A stretch of 64,000 bases of DNA, from NCBI RefSeq assembly GCF_001854885.1, contig NZ_MDDV01000010.1, positions 27,355 through 91,354 on the forward strand, in the 5' to 3' direction. A program made the position numbers and the translations under genes. This DNA comes from Ensifer sp. LCM 4579 (GTDB lineage: Bacteria > Pseudomonadota > Alphaproteobacteria > Rhizobiales > Rhizobiaceae). The notes below the pieces were generated by a model, which was not told the DNA's origin, searched no databases, and saw nothing but the letters and a program-made list of their open reading frames with translations. This document shows positions 26,954 to 35,326 of the stretch, one piece after another. The first letter of the stretch is position 1; every line of letters starts with the position of its first letter.

Positions 26954-28015
26954 AAGCTTGACCGGTCTGCCGGTGCGCACGCTTTCGTCCGCCGCCAGGC
27001 AGATTTTCAGCGACTGCACCGCATCGTCCATGTGCCGGTCGAGATCGATGTCTTCGCGGATGGCCCTGAGCACGAAGGCCTGCTCGCGATCGCAGAGTTC
27101 CTGGTGACCGGGCTCGCCCTCCATCCGCAGGTCCTCGTCGGGCCTGAGGAAACGGGCGTCCGGTCCGGTCGCGGCACTGTGCAGGCGGATGACGGCGGTC
27201 TTGGTATGCGTATCGATATCGTCGGACTTGGCGTTCTGGTCCATGACGATCGACACCGAGCCGTTCGGCGAGATCACGTCCTTCACGAAGAAGGCGGTCT
27301 CGGAGATCATCGGGCCCCAGCCGGCCTCGTACCAGCCGACCGAACCGTCGTCGAAAATGACCTGCAGCTGGCCGTAATTGTACATGTCGGCGGCGATCTC
27401 GTCCGAAAGCCTCAGGCCCATGCCGCGCACCTCGACGGGTTTCGCGTCGGTGATCTGGCACATGACGTCCACATAGTGGACGCCGCAGTCGACGATCGGC
27501 GGCGTGGTCTGCATCAGCGACTTGTGCGTCGCCCAGGTCGCGCCGCTCGATTGCTGGTTCAGGTTCATGCGGAACACGTAGGGCGGTCCGAGCTTGCGCG
27601 CCTCGGCGATCAACCGCATCCAGGAGGGATGGTGCCGGAGGATGTAGCCGACGATCAGCTTGCGGCCATTGGCGCGGGCGCAGGCGACCACGCGTTCGGC
27701 ATCGGCGACCGTGGTTGCCAGCGGCTTCTCGACGAAGACGTGGCAGCCGGCCTCCATCGCCGTCACCGCATAGGCCGCATGGCTGTCCGAATAGGTGTTG
27801 ATCGAGCAGAGCTCCGGTCTGAATTCGAGAAGCGCTTCCGGGAAGGACGTGCGGTACTCGTAGCCGGCCAAGGATCCCGGCAGCTCGCCCTTCGAGCGGT
27901 TGACGAGGCTGGCGATCTCGAAGCCGGGATTGGCGTGATAGGCAAGCGCATGGCTCAGGCCCATATTGCCGAGGCCGGCGACGAGGACGCGGATCGGGGT
28001 TGCGGAAGAGGTCAT
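26951..28015 (-). CDS. Gfo/Idh/MocA-family oxidoreductase
   Basis: The 354-residue NAD(P)-binding protein has the Rossmann motif VAGLGNMGLSHALAY at residues 9-24 and the family EKPLATTVADAERV motif near 95. A C-terminal alpha/beta sheet domain includes DCGVHYVDVM. The start overlaps the upstream permease stop by ATGA. In sugar ABC operons such proteins oxidise or epimerise the imported sugar or an inositol-like compound. The exact substrate is not predictable. Its TAG stop is provided by the adjacent repeat. Confidence 0.9.
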   Translation of the reverse strand: MTSSATPIRVLVAGLGNMGLSHALAYHANPGFEIASLVNRSKGELPGSLAGYEYRTSFPEALLEFRPELCSINTYSDSHAAYAVTAMEAGCHVFVEKPLATTVADAERVVACARANGRKLIVGYILRHHPSWMRLIAEARKLGPPYVFRMNLNQQSSGATWATHKSLMQTTPPIVDCGVHYVDVMCQITDAKPVEVRGMGLRLSDEIAADMYNYGQLQVIFDDGSVGWYEAGWGPMISETAFFVKDVISPNGSVSIVMDQNAKSDDIDTHTKTAVIRLHSAATGPDARFLRPDEDLRMEGEPGHQELCDREQAFVLRAIREDIDLDRHMDDAVQSLKICLAADESVRTGRPVKL

Positions 28016-28851
28016 TTGACTGCTCCTGCCGTGATGCCGCGGATCAACTGCCGCGAGAAGATGACGTAGAGGACGAGCACCGGGAAGATCGCCAGCGACA
28101 GCGCCGAGAGCACGGCGTTCCAGTTGGTGACGAACTGGCCGATGAAGATCTGCGAGCCGAGCGTGATCGTCTTCGTCGATTCGGCCGGCGCGAGGATCAG
28201 CGGGAACCAGAGGTCGTTCCAGATCGGGATCATGGTGAAGACGGCGACCGTCGCCATGGCCGGCCGTATCAGCGGCAGCACCAGCTGGAAGAAGATCGCA
28301 TATTCGGAAAGCCCGTCTATACGCCCGGCATTCTTCAGGTCGTCGGAAACCGTGCGCATGAATTCCGACAGGATGAAGACCGCGAGCGGCAGGCCCTGCG
28401 CCGTATAGACGAGGATCAGCGCCGTCAGCGTGTTGACGAGGTTGGTCGCCACCATGCCCTGCAGGATCGCCACCGTGCCGAGCCGGATCGGGATCATGAT
28501 GCCGAGCGCGAGATAGAGCCCCATCAGCGTATTGCCGCGGAAACGGTATTCCGACAGCGCGAAGGCGGCCATGGCGCCGAAGAGGAGCACCAGCGCGATC
28601 GAGACGACCGTGACGACGACGCTGTTCTGGAAATAGCCGATGAAATCGCCCTGCTTCAGCACCGTCTCGTAGCCGATCAGGCTGAACGTCTCTGGCGTCG
28701 GTACCGCAAGGGGCTCGCGGAAGATCGCATTGCGGCTCTTGAACGAGTTGGCGATCGTCAGGAACACCGGAAAGAGCGCGACCAGCGTATAGGCGATCAG
28801 CGCGACGTGGACGGCGCCGGTGCGGGCGAGGGAGCTACGTGCTTTCGACAT
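28012..28851 (-). CDS. Sugar ABC transporter permease (second, MalG type)
   Basis: The 279-residue integral membrane protein has about six helices and the cytoplasmic EAA loop KNAGRIDGLSEYAIFFQLVL. ATG 28851 is the start, 11 bp after the first permease. A longer upstream open frame overlaps that gene and is rejected. It forms the inner-membrane channel with the MalF-type permease and contacts the ATPase through the EAA loop. Expression is expected with murQ and the binding protein. Confidence 0.93.
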   Translation of the reverse strand: MSKARSSLARTGAVHVALIAYTLVALFPVFLTIANSFKSRNAIFREPLAVPTPETFSLIGYETVLKQGDFIGYFQNSVVVTVVSIALVLLFGAMAAFALSEYRFRGNTLMGLYLALGIMIPIRLGTVAILQGMVATNLVNTLTALILVYTAQGLPLAVFILSEFMRTVSDDLKNAGRIDGLSEYAIFFQLVLPLIRPAMATVAVFTMIPIWNDLWFPLILAPAESTKTITLGSQIFIGQFVTNWNAVLSALSLAIFPVLVLYVIFSRQLIRGITAGAVK

Positions 28852-28862
28852 TCCGGTCCTCC

Positions 28863-29810
28863 TCAGAACTGATAGCGGCGCATGCGGCGCTGGATGACGA
28901 AGAGGTAGAGCGAGACGCCGGCGAGAATGATCAGGAACATCACCGTTGCGATCGTCGCGCCCATCGAGCGGTCGCCGAGCTGGAGCTGGAAACCGAAGAA
29001 GGTGCGGTAGAGCAGCGTGCCGAGAATGTCCGTTGATCCGTTGGGTCCGGCGAGCGCGCCCTGCACCGTGTAGATCAGGTCGAAGGCGTTGAAGTTGCCG
29101 ACGAAGGTGAGGATGGAGACGATGCCGATCGCCGGCAGGATCAAGGGCAGCTTGATCTTCCAGAACTGGCTCCAGCCGGTAACGCCGTCGAGCTCGGCCG
29201 CCTCGATCACCTCGTCGGGAATGTTGAGCAGCGCCGCATAGATCAGCATCATCGGTATGCCGATATATTGCCAGACCGAGATCAGCGAAACGGCGATCAG
29301 CGCCGAATCGGGCCGGCCCAGCCAGGGAGCGAACAGCCATTTGAGGCCGACGAGATCCATGAGATAGGGGGCGACGCCCCAGATTGGCGAGAGGATCAGT
29401 TTCCAGATGAAGCCGACGATGACGAAGGACAAAAGCGTCGGCAGGAAGATCGCGGTGCGGTAAAAGGCGCTGAAGCGCAGCTTCGGCACCGACAGCATGG
29501 CGGCGAGCGCAATGCCGATCGGGTTCTGCACGGCCATGTGGATCAGGAAGAAGATGACGTTGTTCCGGAGCGCGTTCCAGAAATCCGCGGCCCAGCGCGG
29601 GTCGCCGAAGAGCACGTTGAAATTGCCGAGGCCCACGAAGGTATATTCCCCGTCGACCGTGTTGAAGAAGGACTGGCGCAGCGTCTCAATGAGCGGCAGG
29701 ATCATCACCGCCGTGTAGATGAGAAGCGCCGGCGTGAGGAAGACGAGGATGTGCCAGCGCCGCGGGCGCTTCAACTCACCGACATCCATCATGATCTCGC
29801 GTTTGTTCAT
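28863..29810 (-). CDS. Sugar ABC transporter permease (first, MalF type)
   Basis: ATG 29810 gives 315 residues; the region further upstream is non-coding in appearance. It has an N-terminal helix (WHILVFLTPALLIYTAVMI), five more helices and the EAA loop EAAELDGVTGWSQFWKIKL. It pairs with the following permease. A 247-bp gap with a strong GC hairpin at 30030-30049 separates it from the binding-protein gene, which fits higher expression of the binding protein. Confidence 0.92.
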   Translation of the reverse strand: MNKREIMMDVGELKRPRRWHILVFLTPALLIYTAVMILPLIETLRQSFFNTVDGEYTFVGLGNFNVLFGDPRWAADFWNALRNNVIFFLIHMAVQNPIGIALAAMLSVPKLRFSAFYRTAIFLPTLLSFVIVGFIWKLILSPIWGVAPYLMDLVGLKWLFAPWLGRPDSALIAVSLISVWQYIGIPMMLIYAALLNIPDEVIEAAELDGVTGWSQFWKIKLPLILPAIGIVSILTFVGNFNAFDLIYTVQGALAGPNGSTDILGTLLYRTFFGFQLQLGDRSMGATIATVMFLIILAGVSLYLFVIQRRMRRYQF

Positions 29811-30029
29811 CGGCCTCTGGCCCGTTCTAACCGGCTTGCGCGTGGCGCAGCCTCGATGTCGTTCGAAATGGGCGCATTCGTCCGCGCCTCGTCCATGGCG
29901 CCGCCGCGGCTTGGAAATGCCGGCCATGCCGCATTCCTGTCCGCTCAAGTCCGGCCCTGCCGGATATCTCGATACCGATGGCGGCGTCGCTCACCGAGCG
30001 AAAATCCGTGCTCGCGCGGGAGCGAAAGC

Positions 30030-30049
30030 GGGGCGCGAAGCCGCGCCCC
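30030..30049 (-). promoter_or_regulatory. GC hairpin between binding-protein and permease genes
   Basis: GGGGCGCG and CGCGCCCC form a perfect 8-bp stem with a 4-base loop, just after the binding-protein stop. There is no T-run, so an mRNA-stabilising or partial-termination hairpin is more likely than a full terminator. Confidence 0.6.
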
Positions 30050-30057
30050 CTTCGGGC

Positions 30058-31317
30058 TTACTTTGCCGGCTTATACCAGCTTTCAAGCCCTTCCTGCAGC
30101 TTCTTGGCCGCCTCTTCCGGCGTCTCGGTGCCGTTGATGACGTTTGCCGACGCCACCCAGGTCTCGTTCTCGAGGTTAGGAGTGCCGCGCGAGAGGATCT
30201 GATAGGTCGAGCGAATGGTTGACTTGCACTTCTCGCGCCAGGAGACGAATTCCTGGGCGAGCGGATCGCTCATCTTCACCGCAGTCGAGTTCAGGCTGAA
30301 GAAGCCCGGCAGGGCATTGGCGTAGATGTCCGCGAATTCCGGCGAGGCGACCCAGGTGAGGAAGGTCTTGGCGGCGTCCGCATTCGGGCTCTTGGCATTG
30401 AGGCCGATGCCGATGTCGTTGTGGTCGGAGATGTAGCAGGTGTCGCCGGCATTCTTCACCGGCGGCGGGAAGGCACCCATCTTGAAGTCTGCCTGTGCGT
30501 TGAAACCGGAAATTTCCCAGGACCCGGCCGGATAGATCGCGGCGCGCCCGAGCGTGAAGAGATTCTGGCTGTCCGGATAGGTCTGCGCCTCGAAGCCGTC
30601 GCCGAGATAGTCCTTCCACTTGGCGAGCACGCGATAGGGCTCGACCCAGGGCTCGTCGGTGAGCTTCTGCTCGCCCTTGATCAGCGCCAGACGACCTTCC
30701 TCGCCCTTCCAGTAGTTCGGGCCGATATTCTGGTAGCCCATGGTCGCGGCTTCCCAGAGATCCTTGGTGCCCATCGCCATCGGGATATAGTTGCCGTCCT
30801 CCTTGATCTTGTCGAGCACGGCGAAGAATTCCGCCTCGGTCGTCGGCACCGTGAGGCCGAGTTGATCGAAGGCATCCTTGTTGTAGATGAAGCCGTGGAT
30901 GACCGAGGCCATCGGAACGCAGAAGGTCGTCTTGCCGTCGTCGGTCGTCCAGGCGGACTTGGCGACGTCGGAGAAGTTCTCCATGCCGGCGAGGCCGGTC
31001 AGGTCGGCGAGGTGCTTCTTGTTGTAGAGCTCGAGCGATGCGTCGAATGGGCGGCAGGTGATGAGATCGCCCGCCGATCCGGCGTCGAGTTTGGCATTGA
31101 GGGCGGCGTTATACTCGGTCGGGGCGGAAGGCGAAAAGACGACCTTGATACCGGGGTTCTTCGCCTCGAAGGCCGGAATCAGCTTCTCCTGCCAGATCGC
31201 CAGGTCGTCATTGCGCCAGCTCTCGATGGTCAGCGTTGTGTCCTCAGCCTGCGCAAGCCCGGCGGAGCCGAGAATGCTCGATGCAAGCAGCAGGCCTTTC
31301 ATTGTCGTGCGGGTCAT
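30058..31317 (-). CDS. Sugar ABC transporter substrate-binding protein
   Basis: The 419-residue extracellular solute-binding family 1 protein has a signal peptide ending near residue 24 (SAGLAQAED). It continues with the usual two-lobe fold (LTIESWRNDDLAIWQEKLIPAFE; AAIYPAGSWEISGF). The start has AGGGAGAACC upstream. It lies 53 bp after murQ in the same operon, so the ligand is probably an amino sugar or muropeptide-derived sugar. The ligand is inferred from neighbours, not from binding residues. Confidence 0.93.
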   Translation of the reverse strand: MTRTTMKGLLLASSILGSAGLAQAEDTTLTIESWRNDDLAIWQEKLIPAFEAKNPGIKVVFSPSAPTEYNAALNAKLDAGSAGDLITCRPFDASLELYNKKHLADLTGLAGMENFSDVAKSAWTTDDGKTTFCVPMASVIHGFIYNKDAFDQLGLTVPTTEAEFFAVLDKIKEDGNYIPMAMGTKDLWEAATMGYQNIGPNYWKGEEGRLALIKGEQKLTDEPWVEPYRVLAKWKDYLGDGFEAQTYPDSQNLFTLGRAAIYPAGSWEISGFNAQADFKMGAFPPPVKNAGDTCYISDHNDIGIGLNAKSPNADAAKTFLTWVASPEFADIYANALPGFFSLNSTAVKMSDPLAQEFVSWREKCKSTIRSTYQILSRGTPNLENETWVASANVINGTETPEEAAKKLQEGLESWYKPAK

Positions 31318-31370
31318 TCAGGTTCTCCCTCTTATAGGCGCCGTCGCGGGCGCGGTTTTGGATCCCAGTT

Positions 31371-32270
31371 TCACGTCTGCGAGACGACCGCGATCGCCTT
31401 GCGCAAATTCTGATCGGCCGTCGCGAGTGCCGCTTCGGCTTGCTCCATGTTCTTCGCCCCGGAGCCAAGCAGGATCGCCAGCTTCACCGAGCCGGAGGCG
31501 GCGTCGACCAGCCGTCCCGCCTCGTCGGCGCTGACGCCGGTGATATCGGAGACGATCCGGATGGCGCGGCCGCGCAGCTTGATATTGTCGGCGCGCAGAT
31601 TGACCATGTGTCCGTCGAGCACATGGCCGAGACGGATGCCGACAAGCGTCGAAAACATGTTGAGGGCGATCTTCTGTGCCGTGCCGGCGCCCATGCGCGT
31701 CGAACCGGAGACGACCTCCGGCGGCGTCTGCAACAGGATCGAGACATCGGCGGTTTCGAATAAGGGGGCGCCGCTGTTATTGGCGACCGCGACGACCTTG
31801 GCACCGCACTTCCGCGCCTCGTCCGCGGCGGCGAGCGCATAAGGGGTCGATCCGCTGGCGGAAATGGATATCAGGCAATCGCCGGCCGAAATGCCGGTCG
31901 CGCGGACATCGCGGCGTGCCAGCTCCGTGTCATCCTCATAGCCGCCGGCGAGATCGCCGAGGCTGGCGGTGCCGCCGGCAAGGAGGATGACGATCTGGTC
32001 CTTGGCTATGCCATAAGTCCCCGGCAGTTCCAGCGCATCGGCCATGGCCATCAGTCCTGAACTTCCCGCACCCGCATAGGCGAGCCGCCCGCCGGCGGAA
32101 AGCGCATCGGCAGCCAGCGCAGCCGCGGCTGCGATGGGCTCAAACGCCTCCTCGACGGCTTTCGCCGCCGCCTGCTGCCCGTCGGCGAGCAGGCGAAGCG
32201 CAAGTACCGGATGCATCAGGTCCAGATCCTTGGCCTTGTCGTCGCGCTCTTCGGTCTTCGCTGCCGGCAT
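31371..32270 (-). CDS. murQ: N-acetylmuramic acid 6-phosphate etherase
   Basis: ATG 32270 follows GAGGAGAAC and gives 299 residues, the usual MurQ length. The SIS fold is visible with AGAGSSGLMAMADALE near residues 65-80, GGYEDDTELARRD and ISISASGSTPYALAA. MurQ cleaves the lactyl ether of MurNAc-6-P to give GlcNAc-6-P and lactate. It is the first gene of the operon with the ABC importer and is divergent from a sugar kinase, regulator, nagB-II and nagA. It links cell-wall sugar to GlcNAc catabolism. An operator-like site lies just upstream. Confidence 0.93.
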   Translation of the reverse strand: MPAAKTEERDDKAKDLDLMHPVLALRLLADGQQAAAKAVEEAFEPIAAAAALAADALSAGGRLAYAGAGSSGLMAMADALELPGTYGIAKDQIVILLAGGTASLGDLAGGYEDDTELARRDVRATGISAGDCLISISASGSTPYALAAADEARKCGAKVVAVANNSGAPLFETADVSILLQTPPEVVSGSTRMGAGTAQKIALNMFSTLVGIRLGHVLDGHMVNLRADNIKLRGRAIRIVSDITGVSADEAGRLVDAASGSVKLAILLGSGAKNMEQAEAALATADQNLRKAIAVVSQT

Positions 32271-32296
32271 CGTTTTGTTCTCCTCTTCCCGAATTA

Positions 32297-32313
32297 ATGC
32301 CAAAAAAATACCA
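32297..32313 (-). promoter_or_regulatory. Putative GntR operator upstream of murQ
   Basis: The minus strand reads TGGTATTTTTTTGGCAT. It matches the site at 32432-32448 in 16 of 17 bases, in the opposite orientation. Each copy lies about 20-27 bp from the start of the gene it faces. Confidence 0.65.
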
Positions 32314-32431
32314 ATTGTCTAGCAGAAAATTTAACTTTTACCCCATCAGGGCGTGGCGCACAGAAAAAAGCCGTGCAAAAGCAACGCATTGCGCCGAAAT
32401 TCAGACTTGGCTCGAAATCGTGCTTGGTTAA

Positions 32432-32448
32432 TGGTATTTTTTTGGTAT
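32432..32448 (+). promoter_or_regulatory. Putative GntR operator upstream of the sugar kinase gene
   Basis: TGGTATTTTTTTGGTAT contains a direct repeat TGGTAT with five T between. Its partner is at 32297-32313. TGGTAT-like half sites are common for the GntR/HutC group, and a gene for such a regulator is second in this operon. Confidence 0.65.
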
Positions 32449-32468
32449 CTTTAGGTCCGGAGGTGCCC

Positions 32469-33353
32469 ATGACATCCTATCTCATCGGAATCGACGGCGG
32501 CGGAACCAGCTGCCGGGCGGCGGTTGCAGGCCCGGACGGCCGTATTCTCGGCCGCGGAAAGTCCGGTGCCGCCAATATTCTCACCGATCCGGAAACGGCG
32601 CTGCAAAATATTGCCGGAGCGGCGCGTGCAGCTTTCGAAGACGCCGGCCTCGATCCGGCTGGAATCGCTGCGGCGCGGGCGATCGTCGGCGTCGCGGGGC
32701 ACAATGTCGGCGACGCCGTCCACTACGTGAAGCGGCGGCTGCCCTTCGCGCAGGCCGATATCGAATCCGACGGGCTGATCGCGCTGCAGGGCGCGCTCGG
32801 CGACGGCGACGGTGCCGTCGCGATCCTCGGTACCGGCACGATCTACATCGCGCGCCGGGGCGAAGTGGTTGGCTATATCGGCGGCTGGGGCTTCACGATC
32901 GGCGACCACGGCAGCGGCGCCCGGATCGGCCACGCGCTTCTGCAGGAGACCCTGCTCGCCTATGACGGCATCCATGCGGCGTCGCCGGTCACGGACTCCG
33001 TGCTCCTGGAATTCAACAACGATCCCCGAGATGTGGTCGATTTCGCGCGGCTCGCCAAGCCCGGCGAATTCGGCCGCTATGCCCCGCGTGTCTTCGATTT
33101 TGCGGGAAGCGGCGATCCGGTCGCGACACGCCTGTTGAAGGCGGCCGCGACGACGGTGGATGAGGCGCTCGACGTCGTGGTCGCGAGAGGGGCGCAGACG
33201 ATCTGCCTGCTCGGCGGGCTTGCTTCCCTCTATCGTCCCTGGCTCGCCGAGCGGCACCAGCCGCTCTTCGTGGAAGCCGAGGCTGACGCGCTGACCGGCG
33301 CCGTCGCGCTCGCGGCGCAGCGTTTCGGCACGCGGCCGGAGATCGTCGCATGA
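32469..33353 (+). CDS. BadF/BadG-type sugar kinase (N-acetylglucosamine kinase family)
   Basis: ATG 32469 follows GGAGGTGCCC and gives 294 residues. The ASKHA ATPase fold shows phosphate-1 GIDGGGTSCRAAV, phosphate-2 AILGTGTIYIA and GWGFTIGDHGSGARIG. The family includes eukaryotic GlcNAc kinase and bacterial MurNAc/GlcNAc kinases. Opposite murQ, it most likely phosphorylates imported MurNAc or GlcNAc, since an ABC importer delivers unphosphorylated sugar. The stop overlaps the GntR start (ATGA). Confidence 0.88.
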   Translation: MTSYLIGIDGGGTSCRAAVAGPDGRILGRGKSGAANILTDPETALQNIAGAARAAFEDAGLDPAGIAAARAIVGVAGHNVGDAVHYVKRRLPFAQADIESDGLIALQGALGDGDGAVAILGTGTIYIARRGEVVGYIGGWGFTIGDHGSGARIGHALLQETLLAYDGIHAASPVTDSVLLEFNNDPRDVVDFARLAKPGEFGRYAPRVFDFAGSGDPVATRLLKAAATTVDEALDVVVARGAQTICLLGGLASLYRPWLAERHQPLFVEAEADALTGAVALAAQRFGTRPEIVA

Positions 33354-34114
33354 GCCACGCGCTAGCCGCCATACTGCCGCTCGAAGGCCTGGTATCGGGA
33401 GGTGCGGGCCCGCTCTATCTCAAGCTCCGGCAGTCGCTCGAAGAAGCGATCCTGTCGGGCAAGCTCAGTCACGGCGATGCTTTGCCGCCCGAGAGGGATC
33501 TCGCCGAATACGCCAATGTCAGCCGCGTGACCGTGCGCAAGGCGGTCGACGACCTCGTGCGTGATGGTCTCCTGGTGCGCCGCCACGGCTCCGGAACCTT
33601 CGTCGTGCGACCGGTGTCGCGCGTCGAGCAGTCGCTCTCGCGCCTCACCTCCTTCACCGAGGACATGGCGCGTCGCGGCCTCAATACCCGGGCCGAGTGG
33701 CTGGAACGGGGGCTCTTCCATCCTTCGCCCGACGAGATGATGACACTCGGCCTCCCGGCGGACGCGCTGGTCGCCCGCCTCGGTCGCCTGCGTATCGCCG
33801 ACGACCTGCCGCTCGCGATCGAGCGCGCCTGCGTTTCGGCGGAATTCGTGCCCGACCCGCTCTCCGTCGCCTCGTCGCTCTACGCCGTGCTCGAAAAGGT
33901 CAATGCAAGGCCCGTGCGCGCCGTGCAGCGCATCTCCGCCTGCAACATCAAGGACCCGGATGCTTCGATGCTCGGCGTCGCCGTCGGCTCGGCCGGGCTC
34001 TCCATTGAGCGGGTCTCCTATCTCTCTTCGGGGCGGGTCGTGGAATTTACCCGATCGCTCTATCGAGGCGACGCCTATGATTTTGTCGCGGAGTTGACGA
34101 TCCCGGAAAGCTGA
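33350..34114 (+). CDS. GntR-family (HutC/NagR-type) regulator
   Basis: The 254-residue product has an N-terminal winged helix (residues 20-88; GDALPPERDLAEYANVSRVTVRKAVDDLV, then the RRHGSGTFV wing). A UTRA ligand domain covers about 105-245. UTRA regulators of this type sense sugar phosphates such as GlcNAc-6-P or GlcN-6-P. The start overlaps the kinase stop. It is the obvious candidate to bind the paired TGGTAT sites in the murQ/kinase intergenic region and to repress both directions. Confidence 0.92.
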   Translation: MSHALAAILPLEGLVSGGAGPLYLKLRQSLEEAILSGKLSHGDALPPERDLAEYANVSRVTVRKAVDDLVRDGLLVRRHGSGTFVVRPVSRVEQSLSRLTSFTEDMARRGLNTRAEWLERGLFHPSPDEMMTLGLPADALVARLGRLRIADDLPLAIERACVSAEFVPDPLSVASSLYAVLEKVNARPVRAVQRISACNIKDPDASMLGVAVGSAGLSIERVSYLSSGRVVEFTRSLYRGDAYDFVAELTIPES

Positions 34115-34123
34115 CCGGCGCCG

Positions 34124-34172
34124 AAGCGGGATGAGGAAAAGCGTGAGCGGTTTTCCGCCTGCATCCCGCGCT
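34124..34172 (+). repeat. Short palindromic rhizobial repeat
   Basis: GCGGGATGAGGAAAA and TTTTCCGCCTGCATCCCGC form interrupted inverted arms just after the GntR gene. The same GCGGGATG start is seen near 26866. Confidence 0.6.
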
Positions 34173-34179
34173 GAACATA

Positions 34180-34283
34180 CAGCGCCGCGCGTCTTTTCAG
34201 ACGCGCAAAGGTCGCTGTAACGCTTTGAATCTGCGCATCGAGCTTTCCGAAAATCGGGTACGATTTTCGGGCCGATGCGGTAG
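34180..34283 (+). repeat. RIME-type intergenic repeat, full copy
   Basis: Cleanest copy in the window: CAGCGCCGCGCGTC, TTTTCAGACGCGCAAAGG, TCGCTG, then TTTCCGAAAATCGG...CCGATTTTCGGGCC-like palindromic right end. It separates the GntR gene from the NagB-II gene within one plus-strand group. Confidence 0.9.
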
Positions 34284-34303
34284 CCAAGGAAAGGACTTTG
34301 ATC

Positions 34304-35326
34304 ATGCAGACCAACATGCGGCGAGAAATCGACGAGATTCCCGAGGCCGCCGCACGATTGCTCGATCGCTCGGCGAAAGCGCTGTCCGCGGCGGGCGCCG
34401 CGATTCGCGCCAGAGATCCGGCCTTCCTGGTAACGATCGCCCGCGGATCGTCCGACCACGCGGCGCTCTTCCTCAAATATGCGATCGAACTCACGGCCGG
34501 TCGCCCCGTTGCCTCGCTCGGGCCTTCGCTTGCCTCCATCTACGGCGCCGATTTGAAGCTCGGCGGTGCGGCAGCCATCGCCATATCGCAGTCCGGAAAG
34601 AGCCCGGACATCGTGGCCATGGCCGAGGCGGCATCGCGGGCCGGCGCCGTCTCGATCGCGCTCACGAACACGCTGCCTTCACCGATCGCCGACGCCTGCA
34701 GCCATCCGCTCGATATTCTGGCCGGGCCGGAGATTGCCGTCGCGGCGACCAAATCCTATGTTAACTCGATCGTCGCAGGGCTTGCCGTGCTCGGCGAATG
34801 GACGGGCGACCTCGGCTTGAAGCGGGCCGTGGCCGATCTTCCGAACCGCTTTGCCGAAGCGGTGAAGCTCGACTGGCAGGATTTCGCCGCCGAACTCGAC
34901 GAGGCGGAATCGCTCTATGTGCTCGGCCGCGGGCCAGCGCTGGCGATCGCCAGCGAAGCGGCGCTGAAGTTCAAGGAGACGTCCGGCATGCATGCCGAGG
35001 CCTACTCGGCGGCGGAAGTGCTGCATGGACCGGTGGCGCTTGTCGGCGCCCGCTTCCCGGTGCTGGCGCTCGCCGCACGCGATGCCGCCGAAACCTCGGT
35101 CGCCGAGATCGCCGACGGCCTGAGCGAGAAGGGCGCCGTCGTGCGTGTCACCTCGGCGTGGGCAGCAAAGGCAAAGCGCCTGCCCTTCGTCGAGACCGGC
35201 CACCCGATCACCGACGCGCTGGCGCTGATCCTGCCGTTCTACGGCTTCGTCGAAGCCTGGTCGCGCTCGCGCGGGCTCAATCCCGATGCGCCGGCGAGCC
35301 TCAAGAAGGTAACGGAGACACGATGA
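34304..35326 (+). CDS. SIS-domain glucosamine-6-phosphate deaminase/isomerase (NagB-II type)
   Basis: ATG 34304 is used (AAGGAAAGGA upstream); a TTG lies two codons earlier. The 340-residue protein has two SIS domains like the isomerase half of GlmS. Domain 1 contains ARGSSDHAALFLKYAIE and ISQSGKSPDIV; domain 2 contains LGRGPALAIASEAALKFKET. The glutamine amidotransferase domain of GlmS is absent, so it should deaminate GlcN-6-P to Fru-6-P. The stop overlaps the nagA start. AgaS-like activity on galactosamine is an alternative. Confidence 0.88.
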   Translation: MQTNMRREIDEIPEAAARLLDRSAKALSAAGAAIRARDPAFLVTIARGSSDHAALFLKYAIELTAGRPVASLGPSLASIYGADLKLGGAAAIAISQSGKSPDIVAMAEAASRAGAVSIALTNTLPSPIADACSHPLDILAGPEIAVAATKSYVNSIVAGLAVLGEWTGDLGLKRAVADLPNRFAEAVKLDWQDFAAELDEAESLYVLGRGPALAIASEAALKFKETSGMHAEAYSAAEVLHGPVALVGARFPVLALAARDAAETSVAEIADGLSEKGAVVRVTSAWAAKAKRLPFVETGHPITDALALILPFYGFVEAWSRSRGLNPDAPASLKKVTETR

